A DNA stretch of 64,000 nucleotides from positions 62,001-126,000 of the forward strand of contig JARIHC010000004.1 in assembly GCA_029288485.1 (NCBI GenBank), in the 5' to 3' direction. Shown piece by piece: positions 1 through 8,887 of the stretch (the first letter of the stretch is position 1; each line of letters opens with the position of its first letter). A model generated the notes under the pieces. The model was not told the origin of the DNA, searched no databases, and was given only the letters and a program-made list of their open reading frames with translations. The DNA comes from Candidatus Saccharimonadota bacterium. GTDB taxonomy: Bacteria; Patescibacteriota; Saccharimonadia; Saccharimonadales; UBA4665. The position numbers and the translations under genes were made by a program.

Positions 1-1026
1 TATCAGCGCCCAGTCGCCAGTATCAATAATTCGTTGTCTCAGCTCATATAGTGCCTCAATCGATGATCTTTGCATAGCATTGCCTATCCATGCTGATAGA
101 TCTCGCTCTGTGTCGGCCCAAGTAATAATGTGCGGGATGTCTACTTCACCAACAGGCTCAAAGCTCTCAGCGGCCTCGCTAACGTTCATAAAGGTGTTAC
201 CAGGTGTCTTCAGCCATTCGCGCGGTAAATGTTCTAGAAAATCAAAAACGCCCGAATCTTCCCACTGGTGTTCACCGAACGTTTCATAATCCATAAATAA
301 GTTAAAATTAGTAGCGTCTTTATCTTCGCTCATCCAGTGAGCGAACTTGTCTGCCGTGAGCGGCCATTCCTTCCAGTCTCGGTCGCCGAAACGGAAGGCG
401 ATGTCGTCGCTAAGACGGTAGTTCTTCATTAATAAGCGAATCTGACCAGTGTTGGTTGGCTGGTATACATAATTGGGGCTGCGCCATTCTAGTACCGGGT
501 CCCAACCTTCGGTAAGTATAGTTTTGTACCCGGTGCTATCAGCCCACTGGGCAAGCTCGTTATTGTAAGCTAGCTCGGTGTTTCGAAAGGCTGTTGGTGT
601 CTGGCCAAACACTTCTTGAATTTTTTGCCGGTGCATTTCGACTTGTATTTCAAACTCTTCACGGGAATAAAAAAAGGCCAGACTGTGATGATAGGTCTCC
701 CCAACTATTTCCACCCGGCCGGTTGCAACCAGTTCCTGGAAGGATTTTAAGGCTTTTGGAGACCAGCGCTCCATTTGCTCTATAACCACTCCCGACAGCG
801 AAAGGCTGAGCTTAAACTCCGGATTATCTTTGAGGAGTTGGAGTAAGCGCGCGTTAGTTGGCAAATATGATTTTTCAGCTACTTTTTCGAGGATGCGCTG
901 GTTGTTGCCTTGGCTGTCTTGGTGGCTATCGAAATAATCATGACTGACACCACTATCGAACACCGTATAATGCCTAATCCTATAAGGTTGGTGGACGTGC
1001 AAATACAGAACGATAGATTTGCTCAT
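1..1026 (-). CDS. GH57 family alpha-amylase-like glycoside hydrolase (3' end beyond the window)
   Basis: Reading the minus strand from the ATG at 1026 gives 342 codons with no stop before the window edge, so the C-terminus is missing. GH57 landmarks are visible: an N-terminal HVHQP (residues 10-14), FRNTELAY with the expected nucleophile Glu151, and MDYETFGEH with the expected acid Asp246. The last motif is typical of GH57 alpha-amylases acting on alpha-1,4-glucans. No signal peptide is seen, so it is probably cytoplasmic. Its ATG overlaps the stop of the upstream glycosyltransferase (ATGA), so the two are cotranscribed and probably handle an alpha-glucan such as glycogen or maltodextrin. The family call is firm; the exact substrate is inferred. 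Confidence 0.85.
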   Translation of the reverse strand, partial: MSKSIVLYLHVHQPYRIRHYTVFDSGVSHDYFDSHQDSQGNNQRILEKVAEKSYLPTNARLLQLLKDNPEFKLSLSLSGVVIEQMERWSPKALKSFQELVATGRVEIVGETYHHSLAFFYSREEFEIQVEMHRQKIQEVFGQTPTAFRNTELAYNNELAQWADSTGYKTILTEGWDPVLEWRSPNYVYQPTNTGQIRLLMKNYRLSDDIAFRFGDRDWKEWPLTADKFAHWMSEDKDATNFNLFMDYETFGEHQWEDSGVFDFLEHLPREWLKTPGNTFMNVSEAAESFEPVGEVDIPHIITWADTERDLSAWIGNAMQRSSIEALYELRQRIIDTGDWALI

Positions 1027-2228
1027 GCCGGAGCTCCCTGGGTGTGGGCTTTATAAAGCCTGGCAATTTTGTCGCTAGCGGCGCCCCAAGATAATTGTTT
1101 GTATTCTTGGGAGGCATTAGATATCAACTCTTGACGTAGCGCATTGTTTCTTAATGCGCCAGTAATTTGGTTGGCCATTTCGTTTATGTCCCAGAAATCA
1201 ACCCTAAGACAACTGTGTAGCACTTCACTGACGCCAGATTGTTTGCTAATGAGCGAAGGCGTGCCGTAACCGATGGCTTCTAGCGGCGTCAGGCCAAACG
1301 GCTCAGATATTGAGGGCATAACAAACAAGTCGCCAACTGCGAAAGCGTCACGCCAGCGTTTGCCGCGCTGAAAGTCGGCGAATAGCACATTAGGACCTAT
1401 GCCTAACTCTGCTGACAGCTCTACCAGCTCGCGGTATTGCTCGCCGTTGCCAACGATTAGCAGCAGGGACCTAGGCTCTTGGGCTACTACATCTTTCATA
1501 GCTCTTAGCAGGTTAGGCAGGCCTTTTTGGATAGTCAGCCGGCCGACGTTGACTACAACCTTGTAGCCGAGCTGTTTCATAAGTGTGATATAGCGGTAAG
1601 CGTTTTCTGATTGCTCAAGCTCTAGTTCACCGGGGTTAATGCTGTTATGTACTACGGTTATCTTATCTGCCGGAATGCCATAATCACGGACAATACACAT
1701 TTTAGTATGCTCGCTTACAGCAATAATTTGATCAGCTAGCTGCATGGATAAGCCCTCTACCTCTTTAACTAGCGGATTGCCGTGCGGGCTGCCGCAGCGG
1801 TCTGATTCGACAGAATGAACATGCAGTATGAGCGGACAACCTTTAAGTTCTTTTACGCGCAAAGCAGCACGGAAGGTGAGCCAGTCGTGAGCATGAACTA
1901 TATCAATTTCCTTGCTCTCGGCCATGCGCATGACATTACGTTCATAAAGACGCTGCTGATCATGGAGAGTCAGATGCTGCTCGCTGCCGTCGGGTAAGAT
2001 GTAGCGTTGGCTGTCGTATACGCCGCCGCTAGGCAACACTGCTGCTACGCCTTGGGGATGCGCAGCTGTAATCTGCATAAAATCGATCTCGTGATCAGCT
2101 TCATAAGGCAAGACAAACTCAATATCAACATCTTTTTTGGAGAGCTCTTTGCAGAGTTGATAACAGGCAACACCCATTCCACCGCTATTATGGGGTGGCA
2201 GCTCCCACCCGAGCATTAAGATCTTCAT
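1023..2228 (-). CDS. GT4/GT5-type glycosyltransferase, glycogen-synthase-like
   Basis: A 401-residue GT-B glycosyltransferase. The N-terminus MKILMLGWELPPHNSGGMG is the nucleotide-sugar-transferase glycine-rich start typical of GT4/GT5. The middle has NVGRLTIQKGLPNLL, and the C-terminal half carries the donor-binding EX7E stretch (SEPFGLTPLEAIGYGTP). It overlaps the GH57 gene by 4 nt, a pairing that suggests alpha-glucan synthesis and turnover. The donor (UDP- or ADP-glucose) cannot be read from sequence. A sigma-70-like promoter lies upstream, and the roughly 40-nt leader has a weak purine-rich site (AGAAAG) before the ATG. Confidence 0.8.
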   Translation of the reverse strand: MKILMLGWELPPHNSGGMGVACYQLCKELSKKDVDIEFVLPYEADHEIDFMQITAAHPQGVAAVLPSGGVYDSQRYILPDGSEQHLTLHDQQRLYERNVMRMAESKEIDIVHAHDWLTFRAALRVKELKGCPLILHVHSVESDRCGSPHGNPLVKEVEGLSMQLADQIIAVSEHTKMCIVRDYGIPADKITVVHNSINPGELELEQSENAYRYITLMKQLGYKVVVNVGRLTIQKGLPNLLRAMKDVVAQEPRSLLLIVGNGEQYRELVELSAELGIGPNVLFADFQRGKRWRDAFAVGDLFVMPSISEPFGLTPLEAIGYGTPSLISKQSGVSEVLHSCLRVDFWDINEMANQITGALRNNALRQELISNASQEYKQLSWGAASDKIARLYKAHTQGAPA

Positions 2229-2271
2229 TTGCTTTCTTTTAAATTATTTATTTGCGGGTTTCCCTGCGAGC

Positions 2272-2300
2272 ATTATAGACCCTCCGCCCCTATAGCACAA
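2272..2300 (-). promoter_or_regulatory. Sigma-70-like promoter of the GT4-GH57 operon
   Basis: On the minus strand there is a -35 TTGTGC (2300-2295), a 17-base spacer and a perfect -10 TATAAT (2277-2272). It sits about 43 bases upstream of the glycosyltransferase ATG, so this transcript has an ordinary leader. Confidence 0.6.
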
Positions 2301-2349
2301 GCGTTATAGCATAATAAAAATCGTGATTTATATCAATAATACTCGATTT

Positions 2350-2424
2350 TGGCAGGGGCACGTGGAATCGAACCACGATCTAGGGTTTTGGAGACCCTTA
2401 TACTAGCCGTTGTACTATGCCCCT
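2350..2424 (-). tRNA. tRNA-Trp (anticodon CCA)
   Basis: The minus strand folds as a cloverleaf. The 7-bp acceptor is AGGGGCA/TGCCCCT, the anticodon arm is AGGGT-CTCCAAA-ACCCT with CCA at positions 34-36, and the T arm CGTGG-TTCGATT-CCACG is intact. The discriminator is G and the 3' CCA is encoded in the DNA (2352-2350). Confidence 0.95.
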
Positions 2425-2511
2425 ATGTTGGCTTAATCATACCCGAAACAGATGGAATTGTCATCTGGTTTTGCTTCCAAATAATTGGTAAATCTGCTAT
2501 ACCTAATAGAT

Positions 2512-3183
2512 ATGGCTAAAATTGTGCCCACCAAGCCGTTCTTAATAATGCTTTATGGTTTTCCAGGTGCTGGTAAGACCTACTTTGCTCGGCAGTTTTG
2601 CGAAAATATCCAAGCGGCACACATCCAGGGTGATCGTATTCGGCATGAATTATTTAATGAACCACGTTACGATAAACGCGAAAACGAAATTGTCGACCAG
2701 CTAATGAATTATATGGCAGAAGAATTTTTAACCAGCGGCGTAAGCGTAGTTTACGATGTTAACGCCGGCCGGGCTAAACAACGTTATATGCTAAGAGCAC
2801 TGGCCAGGCGTTGTCATGCCACGCCTTTACTAGTGTGGTTTCAAATGGACTCTGATACAGCATTCGCACGAAGTCTTAAGCGTGACCGCCGGCGCGCCGA
2901 TGACAAATACGCTTCTAACTTAGACCGAACAACATTTGAATCCATGATCGGCGGCATGCAAAATCCTACTGCAAATGAAACTTACGCTGTTATCAGCGGC
3001 AAACATGTCTTTACTACTCAGCAAAGCGCTGTGGTGCGCAAACTCCGTGATGTTGGCGCTTTGAGCACGGATGACGCTAGCACAAAAACCGTTAAACCCG
3101 GCATGGTTAACTTGGTACCTCAGAACCCGCAGACCGCCCAGGGGCGCGTCGATATGTCGAGGCGCAACATCTCTATTCGCTAA
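2512..3183 (+). CDS. P-loop kinase of the AAA_33 / predicted-kinase type
   Basis: A 223-residue protein from ATG 2512. The frame is open to a TTG at 2485, but ATG is preferred because TATACC (2498-2503) ends 8 bases before it. The N-terminus has a Walker A, MLYGFPGAGKTYFAR, close to kinases of the zeta-toxin/AAA_33 group, followed by IQGDRIRHEL, where the Asp is usually catalytic. An Arg-rich lid (SLKRDRRRADDKYASN) lies past the middle. The phosphate acceptor is unknown; the family includes small-molecule and antibiotic kinases. The metallopeptidase gene follows after 1 nt, so they are probably cotranscribed. A similar kinase lies at 61190-61708. Confidence 0.7.
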   Translation: MAKIVPTKPFLIMLYGFPGAGKTYFARQFCENIQAAHIQGDRIRHELFNEPRYDKRENEIVDQLMNYMAEEFLTSGVSVVYDVNAGRAKQRYMLRALARRCHATPLLVWFQMDSDTAFARSLKRDRRRADDKYASNLDRTTFESMIGGMQNPTANETYAVISGKHVFTTQQSAVVRKLRDVGALSTDDASTKTVKPGMVNLVPQNPQTAQGRVDMSRRNISIR

Positions 3184-3184
3184 C

Positions 3185-3892
3185 ATGGCTTTTAAGCGTT
3201 TTATTTTAACCGACGGTACGCCGGTAAGTATTTATAAGCGGCGTACTAGCCGGCATGTTCGGCTTAGCGTAACGGCCGATGGGTCAGTTAAAGTTAGCAT
3301 TCCTCGTTGGGCAGCATATGGGATTGGCCTAACATTCGCGCAGTCGCGGCTGAGTTGGATTAACTCTCAGCGGTCGCCGGTGCGCACACTCGTTGACGGC
3401 CAGTTGATTGGTAAAGCGCATCATCTGCGTTTCGAAGTTAAAACAGATGCAAACAAGCCAACTGGCCGACTGCGCAGCAATGAGGTGCTGGTTATCCACC
3501 CGCCTGAACTGACGGCTGATAATCCGGCGGTTCAGCTAGTTGCGAACAGAACAGGCATAAGGGCCCTCCGCAACCAGGCTGAGCAATTGCTGCCGCAGAG
3601 GTTGTCGCGGCTAGCGGAAGCGAACGGCTTTACTTACGGCCAGATAACCATCAAACAGATGAAGAGTCGCTGGGGCAGTTGCGACAGACATGGCAACATT
3701 GTACTTAACCTATTTCTTATGCAGCTGCCATGGGAGCATATAGATTACGTTATTATTCATGAGCTGACTCATACTAAAGTGCTTCGTCATGGACCTGATT
3801 TTTGGAAAAATATGGAGCAAATACTACCAAATGTTAAAGAGCTGCGCAAAGCTATGCGAGACCATCAGCCATTACTGCAAGGTTATGTGTGA
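3185..3892 (+). CDS. YgjP/DUF45-like zinc metallopeptidase
   Basis: A 235-residue protein from ATG 3185, 1 nt after the kinase stop; a longer reading back to 3071 would lie inside the kinase gene and is rejected. The C-terminal half has the signature of the YgjP/WLM group: KSRWGSCDRHGNIVLN, then IIHELTHTKVLRHGPDFW, an HExxH zinc site beginning at His192 with a third His downstream. The N-terminal half is a beta-rich region common in the family. A predicted cytoplasmic Zn-protease or DNA-repair-associated peptidase; the substrate is unknown. Confidence 0.8.
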   Translation: MAFKRFILTDGTPVSIYKRRTSRHVRLSVTADGSVKVSIPRWAAYGIGLTFAQSRLSWINSQRSPVRTLVDGQLIGKAHHLRFEVKTDANKPTGRLRSNEVLVIHPPELTADNPAVQLVANRTGIRALRNQAEQLLPQRLSRLAEANGFTYGQITIKQMKSRWGSCDRHGNIVLNLFLMQLPWEHIDYVIIHELTHTKVLRHGPDFWKNMEQILPNVKELRKAMRDHQPLLQGYV

Positions 3893-3915
3893 TTTGTGGC
3901 ATAATGTAACCAACA

Positions 3916-5043
3916 ATGACGCTTACGCCTACCACATCTACTGCTGCAGACAGCAATGAACAGCTGGAACACGAGCGCCTGACAAGCTTGATTAACAGCA
4001 TGGCTGATGCTGTCGTGGCGGTAGACGAAGAAGCCAAAATCAGAATTTATAATGGTGCTGCTCTAAATATCTTTGACGTTAATAATATTGAAGAAGGCAC
4101 TCCTTTAAACTCAATATGCAAACCGGTAGATAAAAACAACCAGGCCTTTGACATAGAAAAACTGGTTAAATCCGCCTCAATGCCTATTAGTAATCGAGAT
4201 CTCCGCCTGGCTTACGCCGATGGCAGTCAAATTAACTTATACGTCAGCATAGCGCCGGTACGCTTAGGCTATGGTTCCAAGGGCGAGCGGGGATACGTAT
4301 TGTTGCTGCGCGACATAACTCGTGAAAAGTCGCTGGAAGAAGAGCGCGACGAGTTTATTAGCGTGGTCAGCCATGAGCTAAGAACGCCGATTACCATAGC
4401 TGAAGGTAATATAGGTAACGCGGAGTTTATTATCAATAAGGCGGCTGGGGCGGAAGTTAACCTTGACGAAATCAAGCAGGCCCTCAAAGAAGCCCATAAC
4501 CAAGTGCTGTTTTTGGCTGATATGATCAATGACTTATCTACCTTAAGCCGAGCGGAGCGCGGCAAGTTGCAAGTACAGATCGAGGCTATTGATGTTAATG
4601 ACCTAACTAAAGAGCTGTTGGATAATTACAGCAAACAAGCCGACGCTAAAGGGCTCGAGTTTAAATTAAACGTTGATCCAAATTTGCAGCAGTTACATTC
4701 TAGCAAGCTATATGTGCGCGAGATTTTACAGAACTTTATCACCAATGCAATTAAATACACCCAGCAAGGCAGCGTTACTTTAGAGGCTGCTGCTGACGCG
4801 GAAAATAAAGGTATTCACTTCGCAGTTATTGACACCGGCATTGGTATCAGCAAGGGTGATCGTGAACGAGTTTATGACAAGTTTTTCCGTTCCGAGGACT
4901 ATCGTACTCGGCAATCCAACGGAACGGGTCTTGGGCTGTATGTGACAATGAAGCTGGCGCGGCTAATTCATGCAGAGATAGGGCTAAACAGCGAGCTCAA
5001 TAAAGGCTCAACCTTCAAAGTGTTTATTCCTAATCTCGAATAG
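3916..5043 (+). CDS. Soluble PAS-domain sensor histidine kinase
   Basis: 375 residues with no membrane segment. A PAS domain (about 25-140) is followed by HisKA with the phosphoacceptor in FISVVSHELRTPI. The HATPase part shows N (NFITNAIKY), G1 (DTGIGIS), F (YDKFFRSED) and G2 (GTGLGLYV) boxes. It probably senses a cytoplasmic cue; no response regulator is adjacent. A CATAAT box (3900-3905) ends 10 bases before the ATG, consistent with a leaderless or near-leaderless mRNA. Its 3' end overlaps the convergent GT2 gene by 14 nt. Confidence 0.85.
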   Translation: MTLTPTTSTAADSNEQLEHERLTSLINSMADAVVAVDEEAKIRIYNGAALNIFDVNNIEEGTPLNSICKPVDKNNQAFDIEKLVKSASMPISNRDLRLAYADGSQINLYVSIAPVRLGYGSKGERGYVLLLRDITREKSLEEERDEFISVVSHELRTPITIAEGNIGNAEFIINKAAGAEVNLDEIKQALKEAHNQVLFLADMINDLSTLSRAERGKLQVQIEAIDVNDLTKELLDNYSKQADAKGLEFKLNVDPNLQQLHSSKLYVREILQNFITNAIKYTQQGSVTLEAAADAENKGIHFAVIDTGIGISKGDRERVYDKFFRSEDYRTRQSNGTGLGLYVTMKLARLIHAEIGLNSELNKGSTFKVFIPNLE

Positions 5044-6520
5044 CTCGCATTACTGGCACGCAGACATTGCGGCCTTTCCAGATAACTTCTTTAAACTCGT
5101 ATTGCCACATGGAGTACTTAAGGAGCCCGATGTCGTAGAGGGCAGCTAGTGGCAACGTCCAAACCCCGCGCCATAAAAAATGGCCGTAGGTAAGATTAAC
5201 TATACGAGCGTAAAAGTCTGCCAACAAAAAAATGCTAGCTGCACTCACAGCAGTTAGTACCCAGTGCTTACCAATAATGCTAAATACGAACGTCGCAAGC
5301 GGTAAGACCAGTACCGTCAGCTCGCCAAGACTCAACAAGCTGACTAGCTCCGGCCGGCGGTGCAGTTGCGGGTACCTGGTGCGGACGGCGGTCGAACGCT
5401 GTTCTGGCAGGCTTTTGACACTGGTCAAGTCAATATTGGCTGCCTGCAAAAAACTGTACCGATTGCCATTAGTAGAAGTAGAACGCGCAAAGTAACTTTC
5501 TGGTGAGATACTACGGCTAACAGCTTGAAAGCCGCCGTTTGCTTGTAGCGCTTTCGCAGTCGTAAGCCAACAGGTGCTTAGTACTGGCGGGCGGTTGGCC
5601 AGCCTGCGAGGCAAAGCCAACTCCCATGCATAACGAAAAGGCTGTATTAGCAGTGATTCAATGTTGAAGCCTCCAGGTGCGTGGTTTTTAGGGATAAAAC
5701 TAATCATTTGTTTCTTTTCCTGAATCATTACGTTTACCATAGAGCGAAGACTGTCCGGCTGAAACCTTGTGTCAACGCCGCAAAAAAGTAATAGTTCGCC
5801 ATTGGCTTTTTTAACCAGTTGCTTGTAAGCATAGTTTTTAGCCAGCCATTGCGTAGGCGGAACCTCTCCGGCCACAAATACCACGCCGCTTTGAGCAAAA
5901 TCGCGAATAATTCCTGGAGTACGCTTATTTTGCGAGCAATCGTCTAGTACCAGTATTTCCAACTTAGGATAATTACTAGTCAAAAGCGATCTTAGGCAAT
6001 CTTCTAAATCTCTGGTTTCGTTACGAGCCGGAATAGCTACGCTCAGACTTGGTAGCTCTTTGTCTGATAAGATTTTGTTTTTTTCGGGTAGTTGAGTTGA
6101 CTTTAAATTTTGGGCAGTTGATACCCAGAGCATGCTCGCGGCAGCTAATTGAACTACTGCCAGCAAGCTCAACCAATTGACCGGCGTATTCGCCATATAG
6201 TGATTACTAACAGCGGTGGCGGCTAGAATAAGTAACTGACCGCCAATCAGCCAAAAACTCGTCAGACGAGTGACACGCCATAAGTGACTTGGCTGCATGC
6301 GGTTCTCGACCACCCTTAGAAGATTAACCATTCTATACAGGCTGAGTGCTAATACAGCGGTTGTCCAGACAGTAATGTTATCGCCAAACAATAAGCCGCT
6401 AAGCACCGATAAAGTCAGAATTATTAAAGCGGCCAGAGCTTTTCGTATACCTTTAGGTGTTATCCATAGGAGCAGCTCGGCTACGCTTACAATAGCTAGA
6501 CCAACGAGGACAATAGACAT
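5030..6520 (-). CDS. Membrane-anchored GT2 glycosyltransferase
   Basis: The chosen start is ATG 6520, giving 496 residues. The frame continues to 6598, but TATAGT (6535-6530) lies 9 bases before ATG 6520 and the next residues form a membrane helix. Several N-terminal TM segments precede a GT2 domain (LSVAIPARNETRDLEDCL, LEILVLDDCS, FCGVDTRF as the DxD-like site). C-terminal TM helices follow. This layout resembles CrtQ/cellulose-synthase-like processive or lipid-acceptor transferases. The acceptor is unknown; a role in surface polysaccharide or glycolipid is inferred. Confidence 0.75.
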   Translation of the reverse strand: MSIVLVGLAIVSVAELLLWITPKGIRKALAALIILTLSVLSGLLFGDNITVWTTAVLALSLYRMVNLLRVVENRMQPSHLWRVTRLTSFWLIGGQLLILAATAVSNHYMANTPVNWLSLLAVVQLAAASMLWVSTAQNLKSTQLPEKNKILSDKELPSLSVAIPARNETRDLEDCLRSLLTSNYPKLEILVLDDCSQNKRTPGIIRDFAQSGVVFVAGEVPPTQWLAKNYAYKQLVKKANGELLLFCGVDTRFQPDSLRSMVNVMIQEKKQMISFIPKNHAPGGFNIESLLIQPFRYAWELALPRRLANRPPVLSTCWLTTAKALQANGGFQAVSRSISPESYFARSTSTNGNRYSFLQAANIDLTSVKSLPEQRSTAVRTRYPQLHRRPELVSLLSLGELTVLVLPLATFVFSIIGKHWVLTAVSAASIFLLADFYARIVNLTYGHFLWRGVWTLPLAALYDIGLLKYSMWQYEFKEVIWKGRNVCVPVMRAIRD

Positions 6521-6600
6521 CTTGAATTCACTATAACAAAAATTGCCGTGTAAACATCGTTGACCTTTGGTATAGGTATATGGTAAACTTGACAGCAATG

Positions 6601-6624
6601 GCCTACAAATTATGTAGGCTTTTT
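6601..6624 (+). terminator. Small hairpin with T-run before secE
   Basis: GCCTACA (6601-6607), a 5-base loop and TGTAGGC (6613-6619) are followed by five T. It lies between a TTGACC/TAAACT promoter-like pair (6560-6565 and 6584-6589) and the secE start, so it may attenuate secE-nusG transcription rather than end an upstream transcript. Confidence 0.45.
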
Positions 6625-6643
6625 GTTTGGGAGAATTAAGCAG

Positions 6644-7036
6644 ATGGCCAAAGAATCACCTAAGAAGAAGCGCCGAATTAAAAATCCGGAAACGTTTCGT
6701 GAGCGCATGCAAAAAGGTGCTGAAGCAACTGCTAAGCCCAAGTCCTCTAAGCTTTTAAAGCAAACTAGCAGTCCGGTAAAAAACAAAGTTGGCAAAGTCT
6801 TTAGATCCCGCCCAGCTAGGACGACTGGTAAGTTTTTATCGCCAGTTGGCAAGGTATTGCTACCGTCGTACTTCCGTAAAAGCTGGCAAGAGCTCAAACA
6901 GGTAACTTGGCCGGGCCAGAAGGAAGGCCGCCGACTAACTCTGGCTGTTTTAATTTTCGCCGTTATCTTTGGTGCTTCCATTGCTATCGTTGACTGGGGT
7001 CTAGACAAAGTCTTTCACCAACTATTACTTAAGTAG
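6644..7036 (+). CDS. secE: Preprotein translocase subunit SecE
   Basis: 130 residues from ATG 6644, preceded by GGGAG (6629-6633); the frame open to TTG 6623 is rejected because it would run from the terminator hairpin. The C-terminus has the SecE signature SWQELKQVTWPGQKEG followed by a single TM helix (about 98-118). The long Lys/Arg/Ser-rich N-terminal tail (about 75 residues) makes it longer than the minimal 60-70 residue Gram-positive SecE. It stabilises SecY in the Sec translocon and sits directly before nusG, the standard order. Confidence 0.92.
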   Translation: MAKESPKKKRRIKNPETFRERMQKGAEATAKPKSSKLLKQTSSPVKNKVGKVFRSRPARTTGKFLSPVGKVLLPSYFRKSWQELKQVTWPGQKEGRRLTLAVLIFAVIFGASIAIVDWGLDKVFHQLLLK

Positions 7037-7048
7037 AAGGAGTATTTT

Positions 7049-7594
7049 ATGAGCACCAAACGTTACGACACCTCCAAACGTTGGTATGCTATTCACACTT
7101 ATAGCGGTTACGAAGAAAAAGTTGCTGAGAGTATTCGCCAGCGAGCTGACTCTTTGGATATGAAAGATAAAATCTTCCAAGTCCTAGTTCCTAAAGAAAA
7201 AATGATTGAAATTAAGAACGGCAAGCGCCGAGTTGTTGAAAAGCGTATTTTTCAGGGCTACGTGCTAGTTCAAATGAAACTCAGCGAAGATGCTTGGTAT
7301 ATTGTTCGCAACACTCCAAGTGTAACTGGGTTCGTGGGCAGCGGTACGGATCCGACGCCTATCGAGCAAGATGAAATTGAGAAGATCCAGAAACGCATGG
7401 GTCTTGAGCAGCCTAAGCACAAGATCGACTTTGCTATCGGCGAAGTGGTAAATATAATTGATGGACCATTCAAAGGGTTTGACGGCTCTATTAACGAAAT
7501 CGACGCAGCTAAAGGAAAGCTTAAAGTGTTGGTTAACATGTTTGGCCGCGAAACTCCGGTTGAGTTGGACGGCCTGCAGGTAAAGAGAGTTTAA
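7049..7594 (+). CDS. nusG: Transcription elongation/antitermination factor NusG
   Basis: 181 residues with an NGN domain (KRWYAIHTYSGYEEKV, then VLVQMKLSEDAWYIVRNTPSVTGFVG) and a C-terminal KOW domain (GEVVNIIDGPFKGFDGSINEID). The length is standard. It binds RNA polymerase, suppresses pausing and couples to Rho or ribosomes. An AGAAGGAG site precedes the ATG. It is probably cotranscribed with secE, 12 nt upstream. Confidence 0.95.
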   Translation: MSTKRYDTSKRWYAIHTYSGYEEKVAESIRQRADSLDMKDKIFQVLVPKEKMIEIKNGKRRVVEKRIFQGYVLVQMKLSEDAWYIVRNTPSVTGFVGSGTDPTPIEQDEIEKIQKRMGLEQPKHKIDFAIGEVVNIIDGPFKGFDGSINEIDAAKGKLKVLVNMFGRETPVELDGLQVKRV

Positions 7595-7597
7595 GAT

Positions 7598-8044
7598 ATG
7601 ACAAGTCAAACCGCTAACGGGAGCAGATTGTTAACTTTTGAGAACCCTCTCCCAAGTGAAAATATTAGCGAATACGACCGCGAAAGAAATTTAGCGCTGG
7701 TTCATAATTATGTAATAAAAGGTGAGCCTCTAGACGGCTCTGCTATCGATGATATGTTTGCAAATCCAGAGGCGCTTTCATCTCAGATGGAAGCTTTAGA
7801 AGGCTGGGTAGAGGCTGCAAAATGTGGCGAAGATGGCCTAACAACTGAACAAGGCGCAGATAAGCGCTTAAAATTTTTAAGTATTCTTTTGAACTGGTCG
7901 GTTGAAATGGGGAACGGCAGTACCGACACTCTTGCAGACCGTACTTCCGGCAATGGCTCTGATGGCTTGCCTCTATGTACTTCGTCTCAGATCGGCGTAC
8001 AAGAAGGTCGCAGACACTTAACTGGTGTTGGCATTATTTACTAG
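7598..8044 (+). CDS. Hypothetical protein downstream of nusG
   Basis: 148 residues, not recognised. Composition is acidic and soluble with no membrane segment, Cys pair or nucleotide-binding motif. The central part looks helical (DRERNLALVHNYVIKGE; MEALEGWVEAAKCGED). It starts 3 nt after the nusG stop and so is probably translated from the secE-nusG transcript. Codon use looks like its neighbours. Confidence 0.6.
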   Translation: MTSQTANGSRLLTFENPLPSENISEYDRERNLALVHNYVIKGEPLDGSAIDDMFANPEALSSQMEALEGWVEAAKCGEDGLTTEQGADKRLKFLSILLNWSVEMGNGSTDTLADRTSGNGSDGLPLCTSSQIGVQEGRRHLTGVGIIY

Positions 8045-8116
8045 AGTAATGGCATGCTAGACAACATTACAAAAAAATTGTTAAAATTGAATATACATAT
8101 CTAAGGAGGCTAATTC

Positions 8117-8371
8117 ATGAGCATAGAATCACAGCAGAGATACCCCCTGAGTCGGCGAGAAAAAATTGGTTTTGCTGGTGCTGGATTAATATTTGAAGCT
8201 ATGGGTATAGGCGCAGTATTAGATGGCACTGCCGCAGGTGCTGCCCTTATGGGGCTTGGGCTAGGCACTTTAGTAGTTGCTAAGTGGGGCGAGTTTAGAA
8301 GCGAAGATTCTGCAAGAACCTTTGATATTCTCACGGCAACCCACCGCGACGGCAGTGGTACGCCGCTTTAA
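8117..8371 (+). CDS. Small membrane protein, unknown
   Basis: 84 residues preceded by a strong Shine-Dalgarno AAGGAGG (8103-8109) at good spacing, which supports this start. The middle (about residues 15-53) is Gly/Ala/Leu-rich (GFAGAGLIFEAMGIGAVLDG, ALMGLGLGTLVVAKWG), enough for two short TM helices in a hairpin. The ends are charged. No family recognised. It sits alone between nusG and the rplK promoter. Confidence 0.6.
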   Translation: MSIESQQRYPLSRREKIGFAGAGLIFEAMGIGAVLDGTAAGAALMGLGLGTLVVAKWGEFRSEDSARTFDILTATHRDGSGTPL

Positions 8372-8394
8372 AAAACGTAAGGCTGCAAATTCTC

Positions 8395-8423
8395 TAGACA
8401 ACAGAGGTCGACTTTGGTATAAT
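8395..8423 (+). promoter_or_regulatory. Promoter of rplK
   Basis: TAGACA (8395-8400), a 17-base spacer and a perfect TATAAT (8418-8423). The roughly 30-nt leader contains AAAAGGAG upstream of the rplK ATG, so this is a promoter with a normal leader and Shine-Dalgarno site. Confidence 0.7.
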
Positions 8424-8457
8424 CTATAAGTTACGCACTCCAAAAGGAGTTATTTTT

Positions 8458-8886
8458 ATGGCAAAACAAGTTAAAGCAAATCTTAAGATGAAGATTCGCG
8501 GCGGTCAAGCCAGCGCTGCTCCCCCTGTGGGCAGTACCCTTGGCCAGTACGGTGTTAATATGATGGATTTTATTAATCCGTTTAACGACGCCACTAAGGA
8601 TATGCAGGGCAAAATGGTAACAGCCCACATAACCATTTATGACGATCGAAGCATGACTTTCCGAGTGGTGGGAGTACCGACTGACGACTTAATTCGTGAG
8701 AAGCTTGGCATCCAAAAGGGCTCTGGAAGACCTAATACTGAAAAAGTAGAGAAAAAGCTTAGTCAGCAACAACTGACTGAGATTGCCGAAGCTAAAGCAG
8801 AAGACATGAACGCCGAAGACGTTGAGTCCATCAAGAAGATGGTCGCTGGTACGGCTCGCTCAATGGGCGTAGAGGTAGAAGGCTAA
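8458..8886 (+). CDS. rplK: 50S ribosomal protein L11
   Basis: 142 residues, standard length. The N-terminal domain has KLKIRGGQA-type residues (KMKIRGGQASAAPPVGSTLG), and the C-terminal RNA-binding domain ends with SIKKMVAGTARSMGVEVEG. L11 builds the GTPase-associated centre with L10 and L7/L12. A Shine-Dalgarno AAGGAG is present. A 70-residue unknown gene begins 1 nt after the stop and separates it from rplA. Confidence 0.96.
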   Translation: MAKQVKANLKMKIRGGQASAAPPVGSTLGQYGVNMMDFINPFNDATKDMQGKMVTAHITIYDDRSMTFRVVGVPTDDLIREKLGIQKGSGRPNTEKVEKKLSQQQLTEIAEAKAEDMNAEDVESIKKMVAGTARSMGVEVEG

Positions 8887-8887
8887 A